In this document: positions 1-12,270 of the stretch, piece after piece
How the letters are laid out: the number at the start of each line of letters is the position of its first letter
Numbering within the stretch: position 1 is the stretch's first letter
Assembly: GCF_029227915.1 (NCBI RefSeq)
Contig: NC_079880.1
Coordinates: 18,492,001-18,556,000 of the forward strand
DNA from: Hydractinia symbiolongicarpus
Lineage: Eukaryota; Cnidaria; Hydrozoa; Anthoathecata; Hydractiniidae
DNA: 64,000 bases
Direction of reading: 5' to 3'
Made by a program: the position numbers and the translations under genes
The notes under the pieces: generated by a model
Seen by the model: the letters and a program-made list of their open reading frames with translations, nothing else
Told to the model about the DNA's origin: nothing
Database searches by the model: none

Positions 1-149
1 TTGTGTCTGGGTAGGATTGAAAATTGCTTTCTTCAGTTATGAAAGTGTTTTCGTTGGTTGGTAACACTAACCATGGCTCGCAACGAAGTTTTTCGATGAC
101 TTTTGTCTGGGTAAACGAGAAATCGTAACACCTTGATTATAAGACATTA

Positions 150-531
150 TTATATTCCCAGTAGAGTAACCAGCTTATCAGCCGTGTCCACAGCATCCGG
201 ATTACAAATTGGATTTACTCTGTGTAAGTGTCTCGCAAATTCGTTAAAAGATTGTATGCTTTCCAAGTCTATTTTTAAAGTGTCAAAAATATCAGAATAT
301 CGAACTTTTTCTGCTTCAAGTGAAAGTCTATGTTCTATTGCTTTAACTATGCCAGATTGTTCTTTAAAATGATGACTACTTGGTTTATTGTTGTGCTTTT
401 GCGGTGGGGTATAATAGCGAGTTGTATAATCGTGTTCTGTTTGTGTGTAGTACTTTGATGCTAGATAATTTTGAGACGATGAAAATACGTTAGTTTTGTT
501 TCGATCTTTTTGCTCCTTCCAAACCATTGTT
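150..531 (-). CDS. Small intact protein of unknown function (125 aa)
   Basis: An uninterrupted reading frame runs from ATG at 527 to TAA at 150 and encodes about 125 residues starting MVWKEQKDRNK. The first third is rich in Tyr, Thr and Gln (repeated YYT motifs). The last 65 residues look helical and charged (HRLSLEAEKVRYSD, then ESIQSFNEFARHLHRV), with no signal peptide or membrane segment. A pyrimidine-rich tract ending in TAG lies only four bases before the ATG, so the exon probably starts at 531, either after an intron in the 5' leader or at a spliced-leader trans-splice site. I do not recognise the family. The tyrosine-rich start plus short helical end would fit a small cytoplasmic or axonemal protein, but that is only a guess. 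No neighbour within 3 kb helps. Fairly sure it is coding because the start, acceptor and composition agree. Confidence 0.55.
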
Positions 532-563
532 CTACAAAAAACAAAAAAAACTTTCACCATCAC

Positions 564-3500
564 ATAACATTTACAAAGGTTTGAGTGTGTTTAATCCATG
601 TGTGAGACCACTATAAATTATTTTTGTGAGTATCATTAATCTTAAATCTTTAAAATTTTATGGACATTCTATAATATTTTTTTATGTAAAAATTTACTAA
701 TAAAAACTATTCAATTTTAAAACATTTCTTTGAAAGAAATTGACAGCCTCGTAGAAGTAATAACATAGTATTGTAAAATCTCGTTCCCAGGGCCTATTTG
801 CCTTTTTAATATTGCAGCTAAGAGGACCAGGGGACGAGAATGAGTTTTGTGTGAATATTTTAAAATTCGTGAGTATTTGTCCAACATTGAGTATTAGTCT
901 TTTTTTTTAAAATTGACTTCCTGTCAAGAATTATTTACAGGCTTCAAAAGGCATCGGTTTGTCAATGATGAAGAATTACGCGCCAAAACACTCGTGAGCT
1001 TTGTACCTTATTTATAGTTTTGTATTAAATGCAATGCTGCAGTGATAAAACAAAGGCTTGCATTTGAAAGATGAAACAACATATATTTGGCGGCGTGGAC
1101 AAGGCCTTCCAAATAATAAAAGCCCAACAGACCCTGGGGGCGATGTTAAAGATGAAAGTACATTAAATTTTAATTAGAGGCACTCAAATACTGCTACTCA
1201 CGAGCAAAAATCGCTACTGCGACTTTATCTCTGTTCTTTGTTATCGCACTTTTCTTTTTATAAGGAAAAAGATAGAAATCTTGGGACGTTCTCTAACTGT
1301 TGCCAAAAAGTTCTTGAAAAATCACTGTCGAGAAATATTTCTTTTTGCTGTTCGCAATTGTCAGAAAGAAAAAAGACCCTGGAAACGAGGTTGATTGCGT
1401 TTAGCTCCAATTGTGGACGAAATAAAAAACAGACGCTGAAAATATATTTTGTCAATAATTGCTGATACGCTGTGTTCCTCTTATATCTCAACCCTTTTCT
1501 CCGAGCTCAACCCAAGCGACAACTTTTCGGGAAACCTTGTCCCCAGGGCATCTTGTATCTTTTTTCGGGCAATTTTGGACACATCACAGTGTGGAAAGAC
1601 AATTTTCACCTGGACGTGTCATTAATTTTATCCGCGATTGCAGCTCTGAATTTATGTGTGTGATGTTAATACTTTGCTACTACCACCCTCGCTCCCAGGG
1701 ATTTTGTATGTTGATATGAAAAAAGACAGCGAAAATGTATACTTTCTGTTGCTCTCTTTTGCTTACTGCATTATATTTTCTTTACATGAACACTAAACTT
1801 AAGGGAAGCCTTAAAATGTTCTTACTTTTTCTTCAATTTTAAATTATCCTTAATTTTTCTCTATTTTGCCATTTTGGAAATGTAAAGGCGTAATTAAGTA
1901 CTTCTTGTTATTGACAAAGCCTTCAATAGTCTTATCAGGTTCTATAGTTTTGGATCTTTAAAGCCATATGTTCTTGTTATAAAAAAGTTTGATTGCATAA
2001 ATCAATGTACACTGATGACGTTTGATCGCATAAATTAATGTACATTGATGACGTGTTTGTATAATCTAGCAACGATAACACCAGACTATTTTTCGCCGTC
2101 TCTCGTATCAAAAGGCGAAAATATGGCCGATCGTATGCTACTATCTCATATTAGTTGATACAGTTGCTAAAACAATGTACCTGGTCAAACCGACTTAAAC
2201 CTACGTCCACCTTTGTTAGCAAGATCAGTTTAATTTTTACAAACATAATAACTCATACCTTCTCTTCGAAACAAATCTTTTTACCTACTCGTTGCAATGA
2301 ACTATAAAGTATGACACAAGTGTATCTCTTTTCAATAAATACGCTTCACAATGCTTTTTATGCTCCATTTTAGTTTAATGTCTATTTATACATCTTTCTA
2401 TTAGAACAATCGCGTGGCAATAAGCCCGCTTAATATCTAATCATGCATTTTTTAATAGCGCTCGTATTTTATTCGCCATCTGCCAGCGCGAAAAACAGCG
2501 TCGAGTGAATCAATATACGTTGCACATTTTTCACTTCAATTAAAAACCGCAAATGTGTTTTTTAACAACAGCTGTACAATCTTGCATGCTTTTTTAAATA
2601 ACCGCTTAAAAATCTTAAGCGATAAAGCATGGGAGTCGCTCTTCATCGTGGAGGTAAAACAAGATTATTGCAGCTGTGTTGACATTTAGTTAAAATATCT
2701 ACGGCAGAGTGCAGGTCGTCCATTAATAATTTACCGAACAACAAGCAAATTCAAAGTGTATATTTTATTTTCAGAAGTGGTATTGTTTTGATTGCAACGT
2801 TTCGGCATTTATATGTTTGAAAGATTCCATTGGTTACCATACACAATAAGTCGATTTTCATTGGCTGCATCTCGGAAACAGATGTCTAATATTCAACAGA
2901 GGCAGATAAAAGTTAATGAAGTTAAACAAATCACCGCGAGTTGATTTGACGTTAACGAAATATATTAACAAATATGAATATATAATTGATATGTTTTGCA
3001 AACAAAAAATAAAGCGTGTTTTAGTCGTGGTCAAGTATAACTAATTAATGTTTTTAATGAGCCAGCTGTTTCTAATTATGAACAATAAGTAAAAATACAC
3101 AATCCTTAATAACCGCTCATGCTTTTTCTTTTTGGCAGTTTGATTATTGTTGTAACTTATAAGTTCTTTGTGTCCAGGCCCCTTTGGTTTAACACGCTTT
3201 TGCTTTAATAAAATTAGCAGATTAACCAATTAGCAAAAAATGATTGTAATTGACTTCTCACTTTATCAGATACTGTTCGCAAAGCGAAAAATGGCAAACA
3301 CAAAAAACATCAACCAGCGAAACTTTTGGTTCCAAAAATTGGATGCTTTTTAACTGTGACGGACGAATTTCAGAGGCGTATAAAAGGGTGCATATGGGAC
3401 TGATTTTGTTTTCATTCTGATTGATTCTGCACCAAGAAGATTAGACTACAAAAAACGAGAGATATTTCTACACAGCTACTAACAGCTTGTTATACAACAG

Positions 3501-3724
3501 GAATATCTGAATCTAATAATGCAAATTGAAAATTTTCATATTGTGAGAATTATCGTTTGTGAGCAATACTTGTCCTGTGGGAGTCTTTTATCATAAGAAG
3601 TTTTGCACTAAAGAACAAACCCTTTTTCAAAGAAAAACGTGGATAGGGTAACAGACAAGTAACAGACAGTGATCGATCGAACTTCCCCACATTAGGCCGG
3701 TTTCCGCGCGTACGCTAACACTTT
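564..3724. other. Gene-free stretch downstream of the USPL1 gene
   Basis: No reading frame here has convincing codon character or splice signals. It contains one short foldback element (779-839) and a two-copy direct repeat of about 34 bp at roughly 1990-2055 (units ending GATGACGT). The rest is AT-rich and featureless to my eye. Confidence 0.5.
779..839. repeat. Short foldback element, CTCGTTCCCAGG type
   Basis: Imperfect inverted repeat: TCTCGTTCCCAGGGCCT on the left pairs with the complement of AGAGGACCAGGGGACGAGA on the right, leaving a loop of roughly 25 bases. It shares the CTCGT(C/T)CCCAG terminus with the foldbacks at 53005 and 56401, so it looks like one family. No target duplication could be seen. 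Confidence 0.5.
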
Positions 3725-6700
3725 TCATAAATTTCCATCTAATATATCGTCCAATAATTTATCGCTAATTACGTCAACACCTCCCATTTGAAAATCAATT
3801 TCATTCTCATCATTTTCATATGAGTCACTAGATTCAATTGTTTTTGTCTCGTCTTTGGAAGGAAATATATCCATTTCTTCAAATTCGACGGATAAAATGT
3901 CTTTCACTCGATTCAACACTGCTGTTGTATCGACATCTATTCGTTTTGGTAACGCTCTAATATCGTTTGTTTCGCTGCTAGAACTACTTGTTACGCTCAT
4001 TGCGATAACACTATCGTTGGTTTCGCCGCTGCTTTTTTCACTGCTTAGTACACTCGCTGTGACAGCTTCAGAAAGAGTCAAAACAAGCGAAGAAGTGCAT
4101 GAAAAATTGCTGACCTTAGTGCTTTCAGTTGCAGACTCGTTATTTCTATCAGACTCTAGTTTAACTTTATTGCTGCCGGTATCTTTTCGATTTTGACTCG
4201 ATTTATTCAAACTTTGTTTCCCTTTTTGCTTCGACATGTACGGTTGAAACCTCGGCACGTTCTGCATGCCTTTAATCAAACTAACTTTCGATAGTCCCGA
4301 AGGAGAATGTAAGGGAGTCAGTCCATCACTACTCACAATAGAAGCTGTCTTGCTCGAGCAACGACTTGCACCAAATCTTCTACTCAACATTGTATACACA
4401 GACGGAGAATCCAGTGGACTCGATAATTCAAGTTTTGGTAAAGCTACTTTTAGCTTTGTTTTGATGACCGCTTGCAACACAGACAAGCGCTCCCAAATAA
4501 CAAGATGCACCTCTTCTGGGCGACATCTTGGCTGTTTGTACTTAAAATTTACCACATGTTCCTTCAGGTCGTCAGCTTGTAGCCATAATTTTTCTATACG
4601 AAACAGAGAACACAATGAGACACCGCTATACTTCTTTAACTTACAAGCAGGCTTTTACCATATACTTTGCAAATTTGCGGACCTAGAAAATGACCATTAT
4701 CCGCGTACACAGGTAGAAAGCAGAAATAATAGCTGTCTAAAGGCAGGAGCGACAAACGTTTTCTTTTAATGTTCATGCGCGATAACGCACAAAATATTTG
4801 TTTGTCTTCTGCCTATGCAGACTTGAGGATAGGGTTGAGATTTTCCTTTACAGACAGACACGGATACTCAGGGGTCGGGAATATCCCTTTAAAATTAACC
4901 TAAGCCTTCCTGAAGTTCTTGATGCGTTCTTTAGATATCTAAAAAATAAAAACAACAAAACACGTGAGGATTTTATTTACTGACAAAGACAAAACGAAAA
5001 GTTCGATAAAGGGCTGATTTCACGTCACATTATGCTCGAAGAATTTCGAGCAGAAACGTTTTGACTTTTTGTTCCTTTTCAAGAGTGAGTAGAAATATTT
5101 CATCTCGTATTGAAAATCGAAAGGAGAAAGTATTTTTATCCAATCAGAAGGCGCAGAAATTGCTGATAGACAATAATGAGATGGTGTCGGTTCCATACTT
5201 CGACATGTTTACCGCAGAAACTTTAGAAAGCATAATAATTTGATTATTGCTCTTCTTGTCGTTCTTTCTTTCATTTAAGCGGGAAGAAATAGTATATCAA
5301 TTTAATAATTTCATTTCAAGACCGGAATAAAAATAGAGAACAGTAGACAATAAACAAGTGTATTTGTAGTATTTCTGATTTATTCGTTCCATTTGTTTAC
5401 GATGAATACAAATTAGAAAAAGTTGTCGTGTGTTGAAATTCATCATTTTTACTTGTGAATAAAAAAGAGCGCGTTTTGTGTGTGGAATTTATCATTCGAA
5501 TATTTTTTCTAGAAATTTTTCGATCAAAATATTAATCGTGGAATCAGCCCTAACGTAATAAACTGAAAATTACCGAGAAATGACGAAAATACCGAGTATC
5601 GATAAAACGTCAAACTTACCAATGTATAAACTTCAAAAGTCGAGCAGTATGCGCTCTCTCAAATGAAGACGCGAAAACTTTTCCCAATATCCTGCGCAAA
5701 CGCAACGCCTGCACAATTGAGTGCAATTTACGCCCTTTCACTGGAAGATTTCCCGTTACAAAGTAACGAAGATGGAGACTGTTGGAGGGTTTAACATGAG
5801 TCATAAATATGAGTATCTAGTAGTGAGCCTATGCTATAAATCGATATTTCTACAAGTTAGTCAGCTTGTACCGTTTTAAAAACTCTGGGCTTTTCTTATA
5901 TACACATCCTCAGATTTACTCGCATTGTAAGGCCTATTTTACACCAACATTATGGTTCGTCGGAAAATTTAATTCTTGGACAGAACCATTTGCGATGTAA
6001 AAAGTAGATCTTAACACATTGCAAGTCACACATCAACGGACAAAACACAAATCATTCAAGGTCTCTCTCTCTCTCTTTTCGCATTGAGAACAGCAGTTCC
6101 GTTTCACACACAAGAACTGAAGCTTCTCTCAGCGAGATCAAAACAATGCTTTAAAACAAACAAACAAAAAGTATGCACCTACCTTCAAAACTGTAAGACC
6201 ACAAAACAAAGTGTCGTTTCTTGTGTAGGTACTGTATAATTTGTGTCACAATGTACCTATCGTTGTCCGGACCTGTAAAGTTGAACTCATTCCAAAATTG
6301 TCGAGTTGTCACGCCCTCCTTGAAATGGACGAACATAATTTTTGGATGTCTAAGGTAGGAAAAATGTAAAATTCGCAGTAGTAAGCAGTTTCAGCAAACC
6401 CAAGCTAGCATTACAACTTGTCTTAACACTGGCCTTAATTATTTTCTTAATTTCTAAGAATTCGTTTTGTGAAGTCATAGAAACTAATTTTTCCGCATCA
6501 AAGACAACACAAATAACGTTCAAGAGATTTTTAGAAAAATATGAAATATGAATATTACAAATTTTACTAATTCCGCAAATTGTAAATTTCGTAAGATTTT
6601 TGCGGACGTTTATTTTCGGGACACTGCAGCTATACAAAATGTAGTAACATTAACAAATAAATAAATGCCTTCTTTGAATTTCAAAAAGGTTTGCAAATAG

Positions 6701-9700
6701 AAATAATGACAAGCTAAGCCCAGTTTCTTTCACCTTTTACAACTTCTGTATTGGAAATATCAAAAAAATATTATAAAATTGTTAAAACTTGGTATGTCAT
6801 TACGTTCTACTTTATCATGCAATATTTTCGAAAGCAGCTCTGTATTAACAGTGCAAAAATGTTAAGTGGGGCGCAAACCGGCCAACATTTTCGACCAACA
6901 TTTCGGCCAACATGTTGGTACGGTTTGCGTTGGCGTATATTTTTTAAAAAAACAAGTAGCTAACATTACGAAATGTTCATTCATTTGTTTGTGACTTCCA
7001 ATGAAGAAGTATGGCTTGATGACGACGACAAAAAAGACGTGGCCCGACAAGAAAATGGGTTCGAAGAAGAAACAGCAAAGGGCTGTATACAAACTTAGTA
7101 CAGGAATTACTGGCTGAAGACACAAAAAGTTACAGGGAAATGATGATAATGACCTATGTATCGTTTAAATGACCTATGAATCGTTTAAAGAGATTCTTGC
7201 TCTCATCGAACCATACATAACATAACATAACCACACATAACACCAAAAGAATCCGGTGTAATGGGAGCTCATCAAACAATCTCAGCAGCTCAAAGATTAG
7301 TGCTCACCATTCGGTTCCTTGCGACAGGATAAACTTATAAGTCTTTAAGTTTCCAATTCAGAGTATCTGAAAGAACATTATCTTATATTGTTGATGAGGT
7401 TACTAAAGCGATCACAGAGTACATTGGAAAAGAGCATATCAAGATACCTTCAAGTGTAGATGATTGCAACAAGATATCTGAGAAGTTTGCATCAAGGTGG
7501 AACTTTCCCAATTGCATAGCCGCTATTGATGGAAAGCATATCCTAATAAGACCTCCGCCTGGCACTGGTTCTGAATATTTCAACTACAAGAAAAGTTTAT
7601 CAATATTCTTATTGGCTATAGCTGGTCCTGATTATGAGCGTATTTATGCGGATATAGGTAGTAATGGACGAATGAATGATTAAAACATTCGAAAGCTAAA
7701 ATGTTGGTCGAAATGTTGGCCAACATGTTGGTTACCCAGCGCAAACCGACAAACATGCTACCAACATGTAAATTTTGGCGGAAATGTTGGCCAACATCTA
7801 TTAAATATTTAATGTTGGCCAACATTTTTTGAGATTTTTTTTCTTCTTGAGCATGTTTTCACCTAACGCAAACCGGCCAACATGTTGGTCAGTCGATGTT
7901 GGTCAAAATGTTGGCCAACATGTTGGCCGGTTTGTGCCCCCCTTTACTAAAACAGCCTTTTACTTGGTAAGATTTATTAAAACTGAAGGCTGTCCTAGAG
8001 GTTAATTCTTCTTTCCAAGAAAACAAAAAAATCTTTACCTGTTGATATGAAATTGTGTTCTTTGGCCAGCCTTGAAGCAATGGTAGCACGCTCTTGAAAA
8101 ATGTATGTTGTCATCGAAGCTTAAATCTTCATTGCAGTTGGGAAGAGATATGATCATTTTGTTGAACCTAAGAAGCATAAGCAGTGTTAGTACCATGACA
8201 GTTGTACAGTGGATAGTTTCAAAAATCTGTGTGGCGACGTCAGACAATGGGCTCAATCAAATTGATTTAGTTTCTTCCTTACATAATTTTAATCCCCCTT
8301 CTATGTTTAATAATATTATCTGATTCAGGCCCAGTGAGAAACATTTCCACAGAAAAAAAATAATCAAAATTCTAGGCCTGGAACATTTTTTTCTGTTCTT
8401 TTCAGAACATTGCACAAACGTATGGTGTATTTTTTCAGCAAACAAGTGTTTTTATGTTAGAAATTTTTTGAGTAATTCTATGATGGCAATTTGAACTAAG
8501 AAAATTTCAGCAGTGTACAGCATGTTGTTTCTTTTGTATTCAACTCATAACAACATTCGGGGGCGGCGCCGCAACTTCTAAAGTGGGGGGCTTAGGTATA
8601 GTGGTATATTTTGAGATTTTAGTGACAATCAACGAGAGAAGCGAGTTGGCGAAACAGATGGATTTCAGGGGCTGCTGTAAGCCCCTGGTGGGGTCCAGGG
8701 GCAAAGGCCCTGGAAGACAACACATATTTAGAGTTCTAAAACACGCAAAACGGCTATATTTAGCGAGATAGCTTGACGAGCCGCACTAGTAGCAGCATCT
8801 GACATTTCTTCCGGCTAAAATAGTTTGCACTTAATACAATATGAATTGTTTGATTTGCTGTTTTTTTTGTTTTTTGCAGTTCTTTCATTCTTCGTGGTAA
8901 ATTGGTAGTTTCGACAACATCAAAATTTATGATTAAAAGAAAACATGTATAAGCGTGGAGATATACCTACCCATCTGTCTTCTCAAATCCACACTCATTG
9001 CAATGAAATCTGCACGTAAAATCAACCTCTAAGTCTGCATAAAGTTTTTCGTCTGCTTTCAGGATGAACGGCAACAAAAATAGGGGAGAGTCATCCTGAT
9101 CATCACTGGACAACAGTTTTGGTTGCAAGAATTTTAAAAAGCATTGGCGTAATTCCCGAAGCTGTGGACGCACCTGTGTATACACGCCATGCAAATTAAA
9201 CGCATTTAACAGTTTTTGGTAGTCCTTTATAAGGTGATTGACTAGGGAGGTTTCATCCTTTGACTTAGTTTCCCGCAATGTTGTGTTAAGCACCAGCATC
9301 GCTAATGCTGCATCTAACCAACATAGCAAACCATCGTTTTCCCACAAGGGATATGTCATATGTGGTCCCTGTTGCAGTACTATATCAGAAGAAATTGTCG
9401 ACTTTTTAGAGCTAACATTGTCATTACTTTCATTTGATTTTAATGATGAAGAGCTTTCCCCAGATGTGTAACTTCTAGATGAATATGACCATTGTGGACT
9501 TATCTCTGCAAATGGTTTCAATTGGTCCTCTGATAAAAGTTTTCCTGGTGGTGTATTCCCCAGCTAAAAGAAGGACAACAGTGAATTGGTTAGCCAGAAA
9601 CCAATCAATAAGGGAAGAGTGATCGCTCTTGCTCACGCAAAGAATTGCTCAATTCTGGGAGTTGAGAAACTAGCTGAGCCATAAATTGCTCCACCAATTC

Positions 9701-10353
9701 CACAATTTTTTTCTGGCTGAGTAATATCAATTCATCTCACATGGAAATCAATGTTACCTTTCTTATTATTTGCATTAAAAAATAACTAAAATATATAAAA
9801 AAGACAAGAATAAAGTAATAAAGTAATAAAACATGCGTTTATAAACTTATATTTATTCAGATTGCTCATCCAGTCTAAATTATTGTAACTTTAGGCAAGC
9901 GATTTATTGTTAGAGTGTTATTTTCGTATTGATAGGCTTTGTGAGCAGACAGGCAATACAAACAACACATAAAAAAGAGTATCTGTGCACCTTTTTATTC
10001 ATTGAATTTTTCTTCACACTTGGCCTTGTCAATCTTAACACCCTCTCTGACGTCACATTATCTTCAATATAATCCATCAATAATGAAGAGTTCATTGGAA
10101 ATATACACTAAAATCAAAACAAATGTCTACAGCACTTACTCAATAACACAGCTCCAAAAACAAAAAAAAAACTTAAGAACTAAAAACCAATGAAAGTATT
10201 AAAAGCATTTAAAAAGGGGTTTGCCACACAAACCTCATCTTTAGGACAAATCCAAACACCACTACTGATATTCATCATTACGAACCGAAGAGGTAAAAAT
10301 TCTCCCTTTTTCATGCAATCACTGCAATATCGGTTAAGTGCCATCATTACCAT
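3725..10353 (-). CDS. USPL1: USPL1-type SUMO isopeptidase, complete, six exons (664 aa)
   Basis: Cysteine protease of the C98 family, which in humans removes SUMO and is linked to Cajal bodies. Exons: 10353-10234, 10107-9991, 9563-8971, 8167-8039, 6349-6183, 4593-3725. All have GT-AG borders and phases that join to exactly 665 codons. Residues 10-41 form a zinc ribbon (C10, C13, C36, C41), like the human N-terminus. The catalytic block LLCWLDAAL gives Cys160. A second zinc site is C267, C270, C304, C307. Catalytic His366 lies in RHFVLW and Asp383 in WLQADDLK, with spacing close to human C236/H456/D472. The block EEVHLVIWER follows, then a long Ser-rich, acidic, low-complexity tail ending LDDILDGNL. 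In-frame stops precede the ATG at 10353; ATGs at 10347 and 10344 are alternatives. Intron 4 holds a Harbinger element (6865-7943). Very sure of family; exon edges likely right to the base. Confidence 0.9.
4594..6182 (-). other. Intron 5 of the USPL1 gene
   Basis: Donor AAG/GTAGGT at 6183/6182 and acceptor TATAG at 4595-4594. Only AT-rich sequence is visible, plus a short CT dinucleotide run at about 6063-6077. Reading frames inside it show no coding character. Confidence 0.75.
6865..7943 (+). mobile_element. PIF/Harbinger deletion derivative with TTA target duplication
   Basis: Terminal inverted repeats start AGTGGGGCGCAAACCGGCC at 6865 and, on the other strand, AGGGGGGCACAAACCGGCC from 7943. 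Both ends are flanked by TTA (6862-6864 and 7944-7946), the usual PIF/Harbinger three-base duplication. Inside, on the + strand, about 7270-7683 encodes a decayed transposase: ISAAQRLVLTIRFLATG, a stop, then SLSFQFRVSERTLSYIVDEV, then FPNCIAAIDGKHILIRPPPG and GPDYERIYADIGSNGRMND before a stop. The first two catalytic Asp positions (AAIDGKH, then GPDY) remain; the third is missing. Subterminal regions are dense with GGCCAACATGTTGGCC-like palindromes. It sits in intron 4 of the USPL1 gene and is on the same-strand orientation opposite to that gene. Non-autonomous. Confidence 0.88.
7270..7683 (+). pseudogene. Harbinger transposase fragment
   Basis: Remnant of a DDE endonuclease (HARBI1-like). 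It keeps the N-terminal helix-turn-helix-like block and the first half of the catalytic core. An in-frame stop follows LATG, and the frame ends just after SNGRMND, so the C-terminal Glu/Asp region is gone. The neighbouring DNA-binding protein that Harbinger elements normally also encode is not visible. Confidence 0.85.
8555..8725. repeat. GC-rich interspersed repeat fragment in USPL1 intron 3
   Basis: A locally GC-rich patch in an AT-rich background, with GGGGGCGGCGCCGC at about 8558 and CCCCTGGTGGGGTCCAGGGG at about 8681. Base composition differs sharply from its surroundings, and similar strings are, to my recollection, dispersed repeats in marine invertebrate genomes. It lies between USPL1 exons 3 and 4. 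Confidence 0.35.
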
Positions 10354-10889
10354 ATTGAAGTATTATTAAAATACACTAAAATAATACATGACAATTAGAG
10401 TAGACACTAGTATTTCATTAAAAAAAAAAAAAATTATTCTCACTCTTTAAAATTGTTTTTATTACGTCTTCGTCACATGACATTTTATATGTAACAAACT
10501 AGTAACAGCGTTTTGGGTCTGCTAAAACCTTAGGTTTTTTAAGAATAAATAATGTTCAATCACAGATAATGACATCATATTTGAAAACAAAGAGCCTAAA
10601 AAATATTTAATTTTTAAATATTTGAGTGAGATTTTCCAAAACACAACCATATATACCAGCATAAGCGTAACAAGGCTTATTGTAGATATTTTAATTTCTG
10701 CATGAATTAAAACTTTTTGGTTCACATTCAATGTTGGGAAAAAATTGATGACATATCTTGTTTACTTGCTTTTTTTGTTCACACGAGTGCAGAAGTGAAT
10801 TAGAAAGGCTGGAGTTATCTGAGGAGCATTTTTTATGAAAAGTGGGAAAATTCTATCTCTAAAAATAATTATGAAAATGAATGAAATGT
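10354..10889. promoter_or_regulatory. Upstream region of the USPL1 gene
   Basis: About 540 AT-rich bases upstream of the first coding exon. On the minus strand TTATTTTAG lies about 25 bases before the ATG, a possible leader-intron or trans-splice acceptor. No TATA or other motif stands out. Confidence 0.3.
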
Positions 10890-12165
10890 CTTTCATCATT
10901 ATCATCATCATTCTCGGCTTAACGTCCGTTTTCCATGCTAGCATGGGTTGGACGGGGTATATTAATGACCCTCTTCCAATCTGATCTAGACTGTGTTAGA
11001 TCTAAACTCCACTTCCTCTGTATCAAGTCTGTCCTTATAACCTCCTGCCAAGTCTTTCTCGGTCTGCCTCTGGGCTTTGCCCCAGGAACTATTAAGTCTC
11101 TACACTTTCTTACCCAATTATCCTCCTCCATTCTTTCCAAGTACCCAGCCAATTTAATCTTGTTATCTGGATAACATCTTTAATTCTACAGATACTTAGC
11201 CTGCTTCTTAGCTCATCTGAACTCTTTCTGTCTCTCAGACTGGCGTTACACATCCACCTAACTATTCTCATATCATTCCTTTCTAAACGGCCAAGATCTT
11301 CCTGCTTCGCTGCCCATGTCTCACTACCATACAACATAACACTTCTTACACAGACCTCATATCTTGAATACCTACATTTTACCTCAAATTTCAAGACTCT
11401 GCTAGTCAACAAAGGAAGTAACTCTCTGAACTTTTTTCAAGCAGAACCTATCCTGCATGTAACACCTCTTCCAACACCCCCTTTACTGCCCAACATATCA
11501 CCTAAGTAACAGAAGTTCTCAACTATCTCTAACGAGCCATCGTGTATCATCACCTTCATCACGTATACAATTCTCACCTACAACTAGATTAGTCTTCTTC
11601 ATTAGCTTTGCTATCTTGAATACCTCATTGCGCTGGTCTTTCCTTCTTAACACATCTGCAAATCTGTTTCTCCCTGCTTCTGATTTTGCCTTATACACTG
11701 CTGTACGAGCACGACGCTTAGCTTCTAAGTAAATATTCTTACTACCACCTGACTTCCACTCTTTCCAAAGTTTCCTCTTTTCCTTTATACACTGGTCAAC
11801 CTCATTATTCCACCACCAGGTCTGTCTATGTCTAGCTGGTCCTTTCGTCCACCCACAGGTATCATCAGAAGCTTCTAGAAGACAATTCTTTAAAGTAGTC
11901 CAAGTACTTTCAACATTGTCACTATCACATTGACCATTGTGGGTTAAACAGCTGAACTTTTGCACTAAATTGTCCAGCTACAATCTCTTCCTTCAGCTTC
12001 CAGACTTTACGACGGGGCCTGTACTTTCCCTTGGGTTCTTTAACACTCTTCAAGATCATATCACAAACCAGCAACCTATGCTGGGAAACACACGCTTCAC
12101 TCCTTAGAGTTCCAGCCCCGTTTATGCAGTTTATCTCATCAACTGTTCTTACGGCCATTAATAAA
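10890..12165 (-). mobile_element. LINE retrotransposon with the reverse transcriptase core deleted
   Basis: Read on the minus strand. 12158-11925 gives the end of an endonuclease domain (HRLLVCDMILK). 11965-11519 is the region between endonuclease and reverse transcriptase (RRARTAVYKAKSEAGRNRF). 11412-11110 is the post-RT region (VMLYGSETWAAKQEDLGRLE, MRIVRWMCNASLRDRKS). 11152-10919 is the C-terminus (PRGRPRKTWQEVIRTDL). The RT core with its FADD box is absent between 11519 and 11412, so an internal deletion has removed it, and the remaining parts are in different frames. The minus-strand 3' end carries a GATGATGATAATGATGA simple tail at about 10910-10892. Dead copy. Confidence 0.85.
10892..10958. 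repeat. LINE 3' end block with ATC-rich tail
   Basis: Simple TCATCATCATTC tail followed by CGGCTTAACGTCCGTTTTCC and CATGCTAGCATGGGTTGGAC. The last codons of the LINE ORF (PRPTHASMENGR) lie in this block, so it is part of the LINE end. From memory, very similar strings occur in dispersed repeats of cephalopods; that would need a search. Confidence 0.5.
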
Positions 12166-12179
12166 GAATTTTGGCATTA

Positions 12180-12270
12180 TTTTACAGGTGGATGCCCTTC
12201 CTAGCGGCAACCGTTCACAGACCAGACTGGGTGTTTTTTAAAGTGACACCATCACTATGTGGCATTTCAT
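12180..12270. repeat. Repeat block GTGGATGCCCTTCCTAGCGG
   Basis: It starts directly beyond the 5' end of the broken LINE with GTGGATGCCCTTCCTAGCGG followed by CAACCGTTCACAGACCAGAC. In other invertebrates I recall this string lying in the same short repeat as the CGTCCGTTTTCCATGC block at 10.9 kb. That suggests the LINE segment is flanked by the two halves of one repeat, or that the repeat derives from the LINE ends. Confidence 0.35.
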
